DNA of 64,000 nt from Hypomesus transpacificus. Lineage: Eukaryota > Chordata > Actinopteri > Osmeriformes > Osmeridae. Below the pieces are notes generated by a model. The model made no database searches. It worked only from the letters and a program-made list of their open reading frames with translations, and was not told the DNA's origin. Location of the stretch: contig NC_061064.1 of the NCBI RefSeq assembly GCF_021917145.1, forward strand, positions 1,329,185-1,393,184. Direction: 5' to 3'. Positions 13,789-33,700 of the stretch are shown here, in pieces. Position 1 is the first letter of the stretch. The number at the start of each line of letters is the position of its first letter. The position numbers and the translations under genes are program-made.

Positions 13789-13860
13789 CAGAATCAGCTT
13801 TATTCACCAAGTGAGTTTACACACCCAAGGAATTTACTGTGGCAGGAAGATGCATATGAT
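13789..13860. mobile_element. Fragment of a common teleost interspersed repeat
   Basis: The phrase AATCAGCTTTATTCACCAAG, followed by a CACACCCAAGGAATTTACTG-like stretch, matches from memory a dispersed repeat seen throughout fish genomes (family not named here). It ends about 150 bases before the first DRP2-like exon and may mark the breakpoint that truncated that gene. Confidence 0.45.
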
Positions 13861-14004
13861 AAACCTATAAGAATATAAAATATAAAAATTAGAAAATGTA
13901 CTAGTCGAAATAATCCTCTTCTCTTCTCCCATATATAGATATAGATATAAAGGAACAATTTTCTTGAGACCATGTTCTCGGTCTGTCTCGTCCTCTCTAA
14001 ACAG

Positions 14005-14403
14005 ACGACATTGGGGGAGAAGATGCGTGACTTTGCCATAACACTGAAGAACAAGTTCAGGTCAAAGCAGTACTTCAGCCAGCACCCTCAGAGGGGCCAC
14101 CTGGCTGTGCAGGTTGTCCTGGGAGCAGGACGCGTGGACAGGCAGGCCCACACACCCTGGTGCTCCCACACAGCTCAGCAAGCCACCTCCTCTTTCTCCA
14201 CCTCTTCCTGTCTCCTCCTATCCATCCTACAGCTCTTCCTGTTTCCTCCTCTTCCCTCCTACACCTCTTTCTGTCTCCTCCTCTTCCCTCCTTCTCTTTT
14301 GACCAAGGCCAAGACCACAGAGGGCCGGGCTGGAGGCCTGTCTGGAGATCCTGGAGGAGCACAACAGACCCAGCTGGGCCGCCTCAGGGAGCTGGTACTG
14401 CAG
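14005..14403 (+). pseudogene. 3' fragment of a dystrophin-related (DRP2-like) gene, frameshifted
   Basis: A 108-base exon (14005-14112) with a good acceptor (CTCTCTAAACAG) and a GT donor reads [20 protein letters not shown], then [10 protein letters not shown]. This is the segment just after the ZZ zinc finger of DRP2 and dystrophin. A second piece (about 14304-14403) matches the DRP2 coiled coil: [12 protein letters not shown], then [10 protein letters not shown]. The two halves lie in different frames, consistent with a one-base insertion before EACLEI and a loss of about ten bases after EEHNR. The spectrin, WW, EF-hand and ZZ exons are absent, since nufip2 begins about 1 kb to the left. 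Between the pieces is pyrimidine-rich repeat. Splice-like segments at 14732-14823 and 14889-14969 follow without recognised similarity. DRP2 is a membrane-cytoskeleton adaptor; this copy should not make one. Confidence 0.7.
14200..14310. repeat. Pyrimidine-rich CTCCTCTTCCCTCC repeat
   Basis: Imperfect repeats of a TCCTCCTCTTCC motif between the two DRP2-like pieces. A purine-rich partner (GGCAGAGGGAGGCAGG units) occupies about 14400-14490. Confidence 0.75.
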
Positions 14404-14823
14404 GGGGAGGCAGGGCAGAGGGAGGCAGGGGGAGGCAAGGCAGAGGGAGGCAGGGCAGAGGGAGGCAGGGGGAGGCAGGGGCTGGGGAAAAAGGGGTGTG
14501 GGTTGGGGCAGAAGCAGGGTAGGGGTGATTGGAGGCTTGGTTGGTGAGGTCTTACTCATGGTACATCTTTGTTGTTCCTGAAGGCAATTAGTGAGACTAG
14601 TGTGTTGTGGAGAGTGTGATGCAGATGAACATGTCTTTATTGAGAGCAAACACATCTCCAGTTTGAAAGAACATCTTCAAGATTTGTACATCTTCTCTTC
14701 TTTACAATATCTGTAAAATGTTTTCCCACAGCCTGAAGACGGTTCAGAGGACATCAAGTTGCTCGGAGCCTCCTCGGCTGACAAGACAGCAGAGCACAGC
14801 CATGTCTGACGCAGAACACACAG

Positions 14824-15946
14824 GTAACACTGCACAGGTAACACGTGCAGAAATGGTGTTTCTCTGATGTTCCTCCCACTGTTAACAGAAGCCTTGCAGG
14901 GGCGGAGACACAGACACACAGCCTATCACCTGCAGTGGGTCAGAGAGCAGTTGAGGAACGGTGAAGTGAGTACTGGGTTCACAGCCGTTCTAGAACTTTC
15001 TCTTTCAAGAATGTTCAGCGCCAGAGCTTCCCTGGGTGGGACAGATATGCAATTTTCTAACGTTTGTATAATGTCTGCATGTATAATGAAACGTATACAT
15101 GTATTGCATGTATAATGAAACCTGGTTCCTGCTTCCAGCTCATCTTTTGTTGTTGGGTGTTCCTCATCTCTGCTTCTCCCAGATGCAGGTCCTCTGCTTG
15201 GACACGAGGTGGTGCTGTTGTTTCAGAAGGCAGAGCTGATATCAGCGCACATTAGAAGAAGTCCCGTCCTCCACACAGGGATCTGGACAGCTCGTAGTCG
15301 ATCGGTCCCTCAGTCGATCGAGGACTGATCGCTGTTCACCGGATGGCACTAATCCCTGAGATTATTCCTTGCACGTCGCCTTGGATGCAGTTGTACCAAT
15401 TTGCACCGACTGTACATTTTGAAATCCTGCAAATATAAATGCATTCTCACTCAGGTATACAGCACCTGTCACGTGCGAACGATGATATTCTTTACTATTG
15501 TTTAAAACTTTGTGGCAGGAATACCTTGCATTCAGTTATGCACTTGTTATATTTTACTTTGAATGAAAAGCAGTGCAGATAACACCAATAGTGTTATTGT
15601 CGTGAACGTTCAGTCAGAACCCTTATCAAACACACAGATCCATCCATATTTAGGATGAATTATGAAATAGGCCTACTTATTAGAGAGAAGCCTGGAGGTA
15701 ACTTTATGACAAACCGACTAGTTGTTACAGTAAGTACAACTGAAGGAAAACAAACGTGATAATGGTAATGCAATATTAACAGTTTCTAATGGAACAGCAG
15801 ATTTCACACACCCCTGACTCCTAGAGAATTGGAGAAGTGCTCACAGATGGAACATGAACGTACATTACAGTTCAGTATGTGTTCACTCACTGACTCCTAA
15901 ATTAACAATCAAACAAGGCGCAAGCTCACAAACATCAATCTTTAAC
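14824..15946. other. Intergenic, no gene recognised
   Basis: Between the DRP2-like relic and the end of glra4. A segment at about 14889-14969, preceded by TTAACAG and followed by GTGAGT, looks like an exon by its borders but matches no family I know. Nothing else can be supported. Confidence 0.4.
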
Positions 15947-15952
15947 TTTATT
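15947..15952 (-). terminator. glra4 polyadenylation signal
   Basis: TTTATT on plus equals AATAAA on minus, 520 bases beyond the glra4 stop codon. It is the first full signal found in that direction. Confidence 0.55.
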
Positions 15953-16474
15953 GTCAGTCCCAACAACAATTTAGATAACATGAACAAGTTAGTTCTCCTA
16001 TATGTAACCGTCCACTGTGATAAGCGGATAATTCCAGCATCATTTTGTCACCTTTTTTCCTTTGACCTGAAGTATAAATAGTCTCTTCCCATCAACACAG
16101 TTCTCTAACATGTTGGGTATTATCTGGTGTTTTGCCTTTTTGAATCTAGTGGCCACCTAGTCAATGAGTGCTACCAGTCCACAGGAGAAAAAGGTTGTGA
16201 AAGAGCCTACTTTAAAGATTTAGCATGCATTCCTGACTCAACTCCTGGCCTTGTGCCCTAACAGTTGTGACAGTAAAATGAGCTACAGCACAGAAATGAC
16301 AGTGTAAATCTGCAGTTTCACTGAAGTGTAAATCAATAAATAACATTAATTGATTTATAGCTTCCATGGGCACATGTGATTTGACCAAGAGTTCTACAGA
16401 GTTCACCGTCGTCAGTTTAGCTGTGTCTTCTGGTGGTTGTCCGTAAATGCTAAATGTTTGTTCTTGAAAACTAG

Positions 16475-22879
<6,405 letters not shown>

Positions 22880-24353
22880 TCTCCACAGACAAACTCTTTA
22901 CAAAAACTAGATGAACAATGTTGTTTAAAAGTCAGTGAGTGGCCAGTGACCCTGGACAGATGAGCATGGCGCTGGTGCCGTAACCTGGCAGTCCTGTGAA
23001 CCTCGCTCTCCGCAGGTGGATGCTCCAGGACACAGCCTCTCTATAATTCAGTCGCGAGGGAAGTTTGGCTGTTTCAGTGTTTGTGAAGAGGGCTACAAGA
23101 TGTGTCTCTCATGGCCACATGCTTCAGGAATTCCAGCAGGAATATTTAAAGAGACAGCTACCATTTTTAGACCTTGTTTTTTCTCAAGGCTCAAGCTCTC
23201 ATGCTTATGACAGCTTTTGATTTTGATGAGCGGTTTAGATTCATAGCCAAAGCTGTGGTTGGCAGTGAAATACATTATTTTAATTTTATATAAAAGTAGA
23301 AAAATAGCCAAGTAAATTTAAATTATTAGCTAAATTATACACTTTACTTTCTTAATTATATTACAATATATAACTAGATTAAAACAAAGGTTACATTTGA
23401 AAAGTAGTCCATCAAAAAAAAAGTATTGTGAATCATGGTCATTTGATTTAAAATTGAAAAGAAACCAGTCACACACACTTAAGTCTTAGGCCAAGGACAG
23501 AGAGAAGATAAGGTGAAAGATATTTTGAACTTGCTGAAACAGAGACTGAATATGTTTAATCTTGCATTATCAATGTTTAATTCAGTACATTAAATTGACC
23601 CTCCCCTACTCTTTGCACTAATTGCATCAGGCTTGTTGAACAAGGCTAATATCTATGGAGCAACTTTCAGTAAAGTAATCCATTTATGCATATATGAAGA
23701 AAGCATTTCATGGCGTTTTCCTTCTACAGTAAATCGTCATGCGGACCACATTGTGAACCGTTACTGTACCGGGAACTCTGAAGACAAACGTGAGACCACT
23801 CCTTACTCCCATGTGGGGTCTTTCTGAAAGGGAAAGTGTGTCCACGGACCAGAATATTGTAAAAACCTCTGCATGTGAAAGTGTTTCCAGAAAGGATAAG
23901 TAGGCCAGCCTTAATTTTAATGTGGGAGTTCTCTTCAGAAACAAACTCGAGTCCTACTTGCTGAGTGCTTGTGATGGCGGCAGCAAGCACAGGTCAGGCG
24001 CCCTTTCTCCACGAAGCCACCTCCATCTCCTCTCAGAACCACCGACCCAGATGAAACCTAACGTTTCCCCGCAAGACACACTGGCCTCTCACCCCACCCT
24101 CCCACGCCAGGATGAGGCTGGAGATGTGAAGTCACATGAAGGGAGGAACCAGATATTTAATTCAACCAAACAGTGTCTCTTCCACTCCAGTAAACTCTAG
24201 CAGAAATACTAACCATCTCATCAGGATAGGGGAGTCACTGCAGAGATGACAGGCCTGCAGGGTGCTTCAGATCACAACACATCCAGCTACCAGGAACATC
24301 ATACGCCTGAGTCATTCAATCCATCATTCAAATGATTTCACTTTAAAAATATC
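22880..24353. other. Intergenic between glra4 and aifm1
   Basis: Holds the glra4 promoter (minus strand, just right of 22879) and otherwise AT-rich sequence. No conserved exon was found; the open frames at 23633-24200 have no recognisable similarity. Confidence 0.45.
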
Positions 24354-24359
24354 TTTATT
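24354..24359 (-). terminator. aifm1 polyadenylation signal
   Basis: AATAAA on the minus strand about 425 bases after the aifm1 stop codon. Confidence 0.65.
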
Positions 24360-24780
24360 GCGGCCGTTTCCATGATGAGCCGCTTTGATCACACTGAGGG
24401 TAAACACCCATCTCCGAGGACACTGTCCCACGAGCAAAACTATTTAGAGGAGGGGCAGTCTGCTGAATCACAGGACGCGACATGAAGGTTTTGGAGGCAG
24501 GGCAGCATTCTTGTGAGACGGATTGAATATCTATATCATGAATAGAAAACAAAACGAAAAACAGCTATACCTGAAACAAATGAACAAATTACGCAAAGAA
24601 CCCCCCCCCCCAAGCGGTGAAATGTACAAATAGCAGATGTCCATAAAGATTCTTCTTTTTCTGAATGCATCTTTGCAGATGTGTGTGCGGGAGCCAGGCG
24701 ATGACTGAGACAGTTCAAAGCCTTCATGAGCAGAGACGGCGTCCTCTCATTGGCTCAGTGGCTGTCTCCACTGAGCGCGC

Positions 24781-27700
24781 TCAGTCATCGTGAATGTTGA
24801 AGAGCTTGGCCACCTCGTTCAGATCCGTGTGCTCCTCGCCATCCTTGATTATCTGAGGAGACAAAACAGGCTTTCAGAAGACGACAAACAACTTGAAATA
24901 CTAATAAAAAAAATAAAAGAAAAAACTAAAGCACACAGAACTCATCTGAGATGTTCTCTTTCCCTTAGCAACATCGACATCCCTCCCTCCCCCCTCCCTC
25001 TGGCATTCTCCCTCACCTTCCTGGCGATGGGCATCCTGTTGAAGACGTTCCACAGGATGATGCCGACCACCACCTTGTCCCGCAAGTAGAAGATCACCCC
25101 CTTCCCATAGTCGTCCTTCTGCTGCAGGGGGGCGGGGGGCGGGGTGGAGGACGCCACAGGGCTGCTGGCCACCGCCTCCGTCTCACTCTCAGACCTGATC
25201 CCAGTTCCTACACAACCACACACACAACCACACACACGTCCACACACACGTCCACACAATGTTCCTCCCAAAACAGACATGGTTCCTCCGTACCTCATGT
25301 GAGGGCCTCTAAGAGCAGGGCTAAGTAACACAGGGCTAGTGAGGGCCTCTGAGAGCAGGGCTAAGTAACACAGGGCTAGTGAGGGCCTCTGAGAGCAGGG
25401 CTAAGTAACACAAGGCTAGTGAGGGCCTCTGAGAGCAGGGCTAAGTAACACAGGGCTAGTGAGGGCCTCTGAGAGCAGGGCTAAGTAACACAGGGCTAGT
25501 GAGGGCCTCTGAGAGCAGGGCTAAGTAACACAGGGCTAGTGAGGGCCTCTGAGAGCAGGGCTAAGTAACACAGGGCTAGTGAGGGCCTCTGAGAGCAGGG
25601 CTAAGTAACACAGGGCTAGCCAATACAAGACAACATTCCCCAAGTTCCTACCTGACATCTCGGCGGCAGCCCTGGGCGTGTCCTTGGCGGTAGCCTTGGC
25701 AAACACGCCCACGGTGGGCAAGCTGCTGTCCACGATGCCGATGGCCTCGTAGCCCACGTCCGGCCCCAGGTCGCTCCTGCAGGACATCACACTCTTACAG
25801 CTGGGTACCGGTGGGCGCTGCGCTAAAGCCTACTGTGCCTAGTGCACACACGTGTTTCACGTAGCACCAGGATCCAGGAGGAAGGTAGTACAGTCTGTGT
25901 GTCCTGGTTTAGCTGTGTGTGAAATGACATAGAGCCCTCTACCTAGGGACCCCGAGAGAGCAGCTCCTACCAGAACATGGACTGGTGCCAATAAGGCTTG
26001 TTAGCGCCGGTCATGTTCTCCCCGGCCAGCCGGCCGCTGACCACCGCGTGGTCGTGGTGCTCCACCCGCCTGCGGCCCAGCCTGATGTCGTAGAAGCACG
26101 CCGCGTCGCCCGCCTGGAGACACACAGCACAGCATTGCAGCTCCACCGGCCACAACAGCACACATAGGGGACCCTGAGGTGTCTACCCTCCTACCCCTAC
26201 CAGGAGGGCCAGCTGTTGCATTGCTCCTAAGATGTGGAACTCTTGTTTCCATTAGGAAATGCTCTGCTGTCCTGTCCTGTCCTGTCCTGTACTTACCACC
26301 CAGATGTTGGACCTGGCCTGCAGCTCTGCGTTGACCCTGTAGCCCCCGAAGTCTGAGTCGACTTCCAGTCCTGCTGACTTGGCCAGCTCCGTGCTGGGCT
26401 CCAGCCCCACAGCCGCCACCAGGTGGTCCGTCTTCACCTACACGCCCCGCCCACGCGCCACACACGCCCCGCCCCGCAGACACCCCCGCACACGCCCCGC
26501 ACACGCGCCCCGCACACACGCCCCGCACACGCGCCACACACGCCCCGCCCCGCAGACACCCCCGCACACGCCCCGCAGACACGCCCCGCACACACGCCCC
26601 GCCCCGCAGACACGCCCCGCACACACGCCACACACACATGCACAGAGAGGTCATTATAGTGGGAATAACAGGCTTGTTTGAGTTGTGTTTTTCAGGGTTT
26701 GCGACGTACCACACGGCCATCTTTCAGTTTGATTTGGACCTTCCCATCATCAAAGCTCACTTTCTTCACCAGCGCCTCCGTGATCACTCTCACCCCCTCT
26801 GAGGAACAGAACCCAGTGCCAGTCAAGCAGCCTCCAGACACGCCGTCAAACAGTCCCCCCCCCCCCCCAGCAGGAGAACAGCAGCACGTGTTTACCACTC
26901 TTGACTTTCTCCGTGGTCCAGTTGCTCAGGTATTCTGGCAGCACCTTGCCCATGTTGCCCTTCTCAGGATACATCTGGACCACCTCCAGACCGTCTTCAC
27001 TGGCTGTGGGATACATCAACAACATGAGAGACACGCCAACACGCTCTGGTTAGAACACGGGCAGCCAGCACGGGCTGCGGTCAGAGGCTCATTTGCTGCT
27101 TGCTACCTCTGGAGCAATGACTTGAAATTGTGCACCGTTACTGCGAAAATACACCACAAAAGTATTTCGCCTTAGGTCTTACATCTCCTGCCCAGGGCAC
27201 AGGCCAGCTCACTTCCCAGGAACCCTCCTCCAATGATGGTTATGGATTTGATCTCTCTGGAAACCTTCTCCAGAGCCTTAAAGTCATCCACCTAGACATG
27301 GGCAAAAGTCCAGAACTGCTCAGTGGGGGAAAGACCACTTTGTGATTTATTACAAGATTTTCTAGTGTAACTTTCTTGTATTGTTGTCTCTACTGTTAAG
27401 AATGGTGAATTGGGAACATGTGAACTGCGCCAGTTTTCCCTAGTCTAAGACGGAACATTGTGGTTCATGCCAGCGTTCACAAACAACAGCTCCCCCTGCT
27501 GGTAGAAAGGAGAAATAAACCCCCAAGTTGAACGATTACCTTTCTGAAAAGTGTGGTCCTCTTATTCACTTCCTCTCCAGCTCTCTCTATTACCTGCAGG
27601 TTCCTGGGCACACCACCTGGAGGACAGACCACCAGCGGCTCATTCACAACCCACCTGGGCTTATTACTAATTACACCTGAAACTTCAGCCTTGCCATTGT

Positions 27701-30700
27701 AACTTAAGCCGCTGGCTAGCAGGTGTGTTCATGTCTTACCTGTTGCAATCAGACACTTGTCGTAGGAGATCTCCGAGTTATCACTGAGTCTCACTTTGTT
27801 TCCTCTCACATCCATGTGCACCACCTAGGAGAGAGAGAGAACGAGAGAGAGAACAAAATAGAATCTTTTTAACTTTGAAAATAAACTGTCTGTGGAGATG
27901 TACAGAAAGGGCTAGTTTGACAGGAGATGTGATGACATGTTGTGATGAGACTTTGACAGGAGATGTGATGACATGTTGTGATGAGAGTAAGCGACCTTCT
28001 TCCCCGTCATCACGGCCACCCCTCCATTCTCCGCCTTGTCCAGCTCTTCAGGGCTGACGTAGAATGAGGGCGGCTGGAAGTAAATACTGACCACACACAC
28101 ACACAATCAGGTTGTTGTTCTTCAAGGCAGTCCTTCTCAGAACACAGCAGACATTCACTCTCTGAACAACCTCTGAACACCACACATAAACCCCTGTGAC
28201 CTGGGAGTTACAGGGTGACCATGTGTGGTCTTCAGCCCTGGTCCTCAGGGCCCACTGTCCTGCATGTCCCAGATGCTTCCCTGCTCAGACACACCTGCTT
28301 CCAATCAGGCTTCAGCAGAGCTTCTCAACAGCCCATTCACCTGAATCAGGTGTGTTGAAAGAGTGAAACATCTACAACGTAAAGGACAGTGGGCCCTGAG
28401 GACCAGGGTTGAAGACCACTGGTGTAAACTACCGGGCTCCGTTCAAACGAGGAGGGATCCCAGCAGCCCTGCGTGAACCCACCTCCTCTCCTTCCCGTTC
28501 CACTGTTTGAAGCGCAGGGTGTCGGTCACCCCCGGGTCGTCAGAGAACCACAGCTCCTTGGACAGCGGGGGCCTCATGTATGGGAGATCCCCCTCTTCAG
28601 TTACTATCAACACCTGGACACACACACACATACGGTACAAGTCATTAGGACCTTCGAATGTTAACGATAAAGGGAACAATCGATTCCTTTTACAAGGTAT
28701 TCATCTAATTGAGCTGGAGCCTGGTTCTTGACAGGGGCCCTGGCAGGAGAGCTCACTGACCCTGGCTCCTGGGTCCCTGGCACGGATCGACCTGGCGGCT
28801 GCGAAGGAGGCAGTGCCCCCTCCAATCAGGAGGTAGGGGGCGTGAGGGGGGACCGGGAGGGGGGCGGGTGCAGGGGGCTCAGAGACAGGGGTGGCGCTGG
28901 GTTCTTCTGCTGGAGCTGGGGGAGCAGAGAAGAGAGATCACCACACAACCTCCTCCTGGGATACGGACAGAGGCAGCCACAGACAGACCGCCTCACAGGA
29001 CAGACAGACGGACGGACTGAACCATGTGTCTGGGATTATCGGTAGCCGTATGGATGAAATGTTTCAGCACGTATGAAGCCAGTAACCTTAAGAGGGATAA
29101 AAGGAAAGTGAAATGGGGTCAAAATGGTAAATAGGTTCATGTGAGAGCTTTTAGCATTACCAAGAAACACAACACACAGAGCGATAACCTTAAACTTGGG
29201 AGGAGAAATTAAGACAAAACCATGACGGGCGTCAGCGAAACGAAGGAGAGATGTGTTGGAAGTAATGTTATCGTGTTCTGTCTGCCCATTCCCACTCCAG
29301 CCGATCTGGAATCAGGTCTTACCACTCTCTGTCTCAGCTGCAGACTGAGGTTCAGAGCTCTCTGCAGGGGGGCTGTCAGCTGCAGACTGAGGTTCAGAGC
29401 TCTCTGCAGGGGGGCTGTCAGCTGCAGACTGAGGTTCAGAGCTCTCTGCAGGGGGGCTGTCAGCTGCAGACTGAGGTTCAGAGCTCTCTGCAGGGGGGCT
29501 GTCAGCTGCAGACTGAGGTTCAGAGCTCTCTGCAGGGGGGCTGTCAGCTGCAGACTGAGGTTCTGTCAGCACAACCGGAGCATTAGGCAGGGTAGAGAAA
29601 ACTCAACGTGCTTGACGAAAAACGCAACGTGCTTAACGAAAACAAAGACCATCTTCATGCACCTGTCCGAGCGCTTACCGCTGTCCACTACAGGAGACTG
29701 TTCTGTGGGCTCCGAGGAGGGCGGTTCTGCGGCCGTGTCTGGTTCTGGTTCTGGAGCACAACAGCAGAACTGAGAAACAGCTGGTTCCCTAACTGCTGAA
29801 TTACACGTGAACTCTTCATCAGAGTAGTCTTACCACTCTGCACTGGGACAACCAGCGGCTCAGACTGCCTTAGCGCCCTCTGTCTTAGCGCCCTCTGTCT
29901 TGGCGCCCTCTGTCTTGGCGCCCTCTGTCTTGGCGCCCTCTGTCTTAACACCCTCTGTCTTGGCGCCCTCTGTCTTGGCGCCCTCTGTCTTGGCGCCCTC
30001 TGTCTTGGCGCCCTCTGTCTTGGCGCCCTCTGTCTTGGCGCCCTCTGTCTTGGCGCCCTCTGTCTTAACGCCCTCTGTCTTAGCGCCCTCTGTCTTAGCG
30101 CCCTCTGTCTTAGCGCCCTCTGTCTTAGCGCCCTCTGTCTTAGCGCCCTCTGTCTTGGCGCCCTCTGTCTTGGCGCCCTCTGTCTTGGCGCCCTGTCTTG
30201 GCGCCCTCTGTCTTAACGCCCTCTGTCTTAGCGCCCTCTGTCTTAGCGCCCTCTGTCTTAGCGCCCTCTGTCTTGGCGCCCTCTGTCTTAGCGCTCTCTG
30301 TCTTAGCGCTCTCTGTCTTAGCGCTCTCTGTCTTAGCGCTCTGTCTTACCGCCCTCTGTCTTGGCGCCCTCTGTCTTGGCGCCCTCTGTGTTAGCGCTCT
30401 CTGTCTTAGCGCTCTGTCTTAGCGCTCTGTCTTAGCGCTCTGTCTTAGCGCCCTCTGTCTTAGCGCCCTCTGTCTTAGCGCTCTGTCTTAGCGCTCTGTC
30501 TTAGCGCTCTGTCTTAGCGTGCTCTGTCTTAGCGCTCTGTCTTAGCGCTCTGTCTTAGCGCTCTCTGTCTTAGCGCTCTCTGTCTTAGCGCTCTGTCTTA
30601 GCGCGCTCTTGTCGGGTTTCAATCATCTTCAGCTGCAGGGATGTGCAGCCAGGAGGTGGTGCTGCAGACAAAACGTGCATCCTGCTAAACAGAAGACGTT

Positions 30701-33700
30701 TTCTTCTCCATCAGTGCGTCACGCTCACCTTCAGGGGAAACTGCAGGAGTTTCTACAGCAGCAGCTTCAACATCAGGAGGGGTGTCTGTCCCAAAACGGT
30801 TCAAGAAAAAGGGAGAAAAGCTCAACGCTCCAGAAAAGCGTGTTTGAGGAACGAGTGACAACCTGCCGTCCTCTCGTAGCGAACAGCTACATCACGGCAC
30901 AACAGAATCCACCAAGTCACAAGGTGAGTTTGGAGAAGCATGCATTTTAAAAAGTACATTGTTGAAAATATGTTTGTTCAATGGAAAGAATGGTGATAGT
31001 TGAGAACTAAGAAGGAAAACGTGTTGTCGAAGATGGAGAGAGAGGCAGACGTGCAACTAAAAGACCACAGACAGAAGTCCACAAACTCCACAGACATCGC
31101 CACCACCATCCTGTGTTTTAAAGGTTTCTTTGAGTCCTGTTCAATCTCTTTTCCGTAATCCTTCAGCATTCATTCCCAACCGACTATTTGGACATTTGCA
31201 GGCCAGGTTATGGTGGGGTGAGAACCGTAAGAGGAGTTTCAGAGATGCTTGAGAGCAAAGTAGACCTAGGAACCTCTCATCAGTTCATGCAAGTTTGACA
31301 GGAAACAAACTTGCAGAAAAGGGATATGTGAAAGTGTCCTCGAGGATGAGGATGCATGCCAGGGGGAAGAGCAGAGGGTGGAAGACTCAACCACCAGAAG
31401 GAGCATGACACATGCAGAGCTCAGGACAACATGTTAATAAATGCTATATTTAAATATTATTAGATGTTAACTTGTGCCACGGACGCTATTCCCAGCAAAT
31501 GCAGTGAGGACAGAAACAGCTACAGCACTGTGCAAGAGTATTGGACGCAAATGAAGAATTGACTAAAGTAAAGCTAAATTGCTTTAAGATAATGAAATGA
31601 ACTAAAAAATACATATTACAGAAAATATTCATGTTGGAAATCTTTGGGGTGCCTAAAACTTTTGCACAGTACTGAAATTCAGCCTGCATACTGACACATC
31701 GTGAGGGTTAGAATGGATTAGGAATATATGGCTGCCAGGAATCTATCCATACACATATACATCTATTGTCTATGTGCATGTCTGTACAGCTTATATATGT
31801 ATCTATCGTTAGAACCTGAGGCCTGTTCCGTGGTTTCACTGGGGGGGTGTTCCTCTGGGGCGGGGGAAGGGAGGGTCTCCTCCTCGACGGGGAGGGGGGA
31901 CTCGCTCTCAGGGTGTTCCTCAGGGGCAGGGGGGGACTCGCTCGCACCGGCTGGAGGTTCAGAGCCCAACACGAGGGGCTCTTGTCAGTGGAAGATCACA
32001 CGCACATCATGTGTTAGCTTAGCACACACAGGCATACTGGGGAGCACAAATAGGTCCCTTCGGACAGGACAGCCAGACTTAGCAAAAGCCAAGGCAGGGA
32101 GACTAGAGTATGAAGCTAATTAAAGGCCACGATGGAGCAGTGCAAGCCAAATGTTTGTAAGTGTGGATGTATCTACCTGTCAAGCTGTACTCAGGAATCT
32201 CATGTACAGATGTGTATGTGTAGGTTAACTGAGTCATTCTACAGCATCATTGCAACACTAGTGAACCCTGCAATGAATGCGGTTAGGTTCACTTCGAGAT
32301 TGTGGAACCATTGGCGTTTTAGTCTATACGTTAATATCTGAACATTCTTTTAGTGTATTGTGTAACTCTAACTGTTGTAGTCAATTCTTATTGTATGTGT
32401 TTTATATTGTATTTGTTTGTCTTTTGCCATGTTTTGTATTGTGCTATGTTTTTTGTGTGTCCGGAATAAAGAAATAATAATAATAATAATAAGGCGTTAA
32501 TAAAGCAAAACCACACTAAATATTGACTTCTTGAGATTCACTTAGTAGTACATGTTATGATCACTAAATGGGTCTTTATTAATACATGGTTAACAGAGAT
32601 TGCACTAGCAACTCTTTGAAGCAGGTGTCCCTGCATCGACCTCAGGAGATATTTGGGGGGTTTGGTGAACTTGTACGTCTCCACTAACCACTGGTGTAAT
32701 CTGTCCTCATGGGAGGCCTTTTAGAGCTGCAACATCTCAGGATTCATCCAACGTCATAAAAAAGATTATCAACTGTGGTTTAAGATAGCTATATATTGAA
32801 TTATTTGACATTGTTAAAAAGAGGACCGGTATTAATTTTTTATAAATCAATAAAAACTCACCTTCAGTAGTGTCAGCAGCTGGTTCCGCTGTAAGACATC
32901 AAATTTAAACAAGGATCATCCTCAAAAACATTCTTGTCTGACAGTACAATCTCCAACATGACAGGTTGGGAAAAGTGCAACAGATCAGGCTCTTCTGTCA
33001 CATAAGTGCAGATAAGAACGGATTACCTGGTGACTCCGTTGACAGGTATGTTTCTGGCTGATCTGGGGCAGACTTATTTGGTCTGGAAGCTATTTCTTCA
33101 AGTCGATCATTATATCTATCTTTGTCTCCTTTGATGGTACGGTATGCCTGTGAAAACATGTTCATGACTTTGCATTAAACTTTTGACAGCTTGGTTTATG
33201 GTATTTTGTCAGGGTAAATGTAGCATTGAATTAAAACATAATTATTACGATAAACATAAAACAAAACCGCCGACTTCCCTTGACAATCCAGATGTGTCTA
33301 TTAAATTTGGCTCTTAGAGCTCGTCTGCACCGTCAACAACAAAACATACTCAAACCAACAACTACGCCATTATTACTCAAACCTACAACTACAGCAAATA
33401 CGCCATTATTGACATATATTTCTTGTCGGGGTACTTACATATATTCCTCCCCCGAGGCAGGCTGCTCCTACCAGGAGGAAATAGATTTTGTTTTCGTTGC
33501 CACCTGCTGGAGCTTCTGATGACATGCGTGCCAGAGGAAGCAACACCGGACTTCTCTCGTTGTTCAACACTAATTCAAAACATTATTTTAGGTTAGAATG
33601 GAGCATTAATTACGAAGCAAGTGTATGATGATGTATTTAACGTGCAAAATTTGTGAGCACATTCTGAATACGAAATAAACTAATCTGTCCGTTGACCTAA

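Noticed and set aside
26379-26720. Open frames with HTPRTRAPH or VCGACLRG repeats
   Set aside because: Shadows of the C-rich minisatellite; the real exon here is aifm1 26437-26297.
29868-30612. KTEGA pentapeptide repeat as part of the aifm1 protein
   Set aside because: Tempting because neighbouring linker exons are similar in composition. However, 13-bp units shift the frame, a stop follows at the left edge, and no acceptor gives phase 1.
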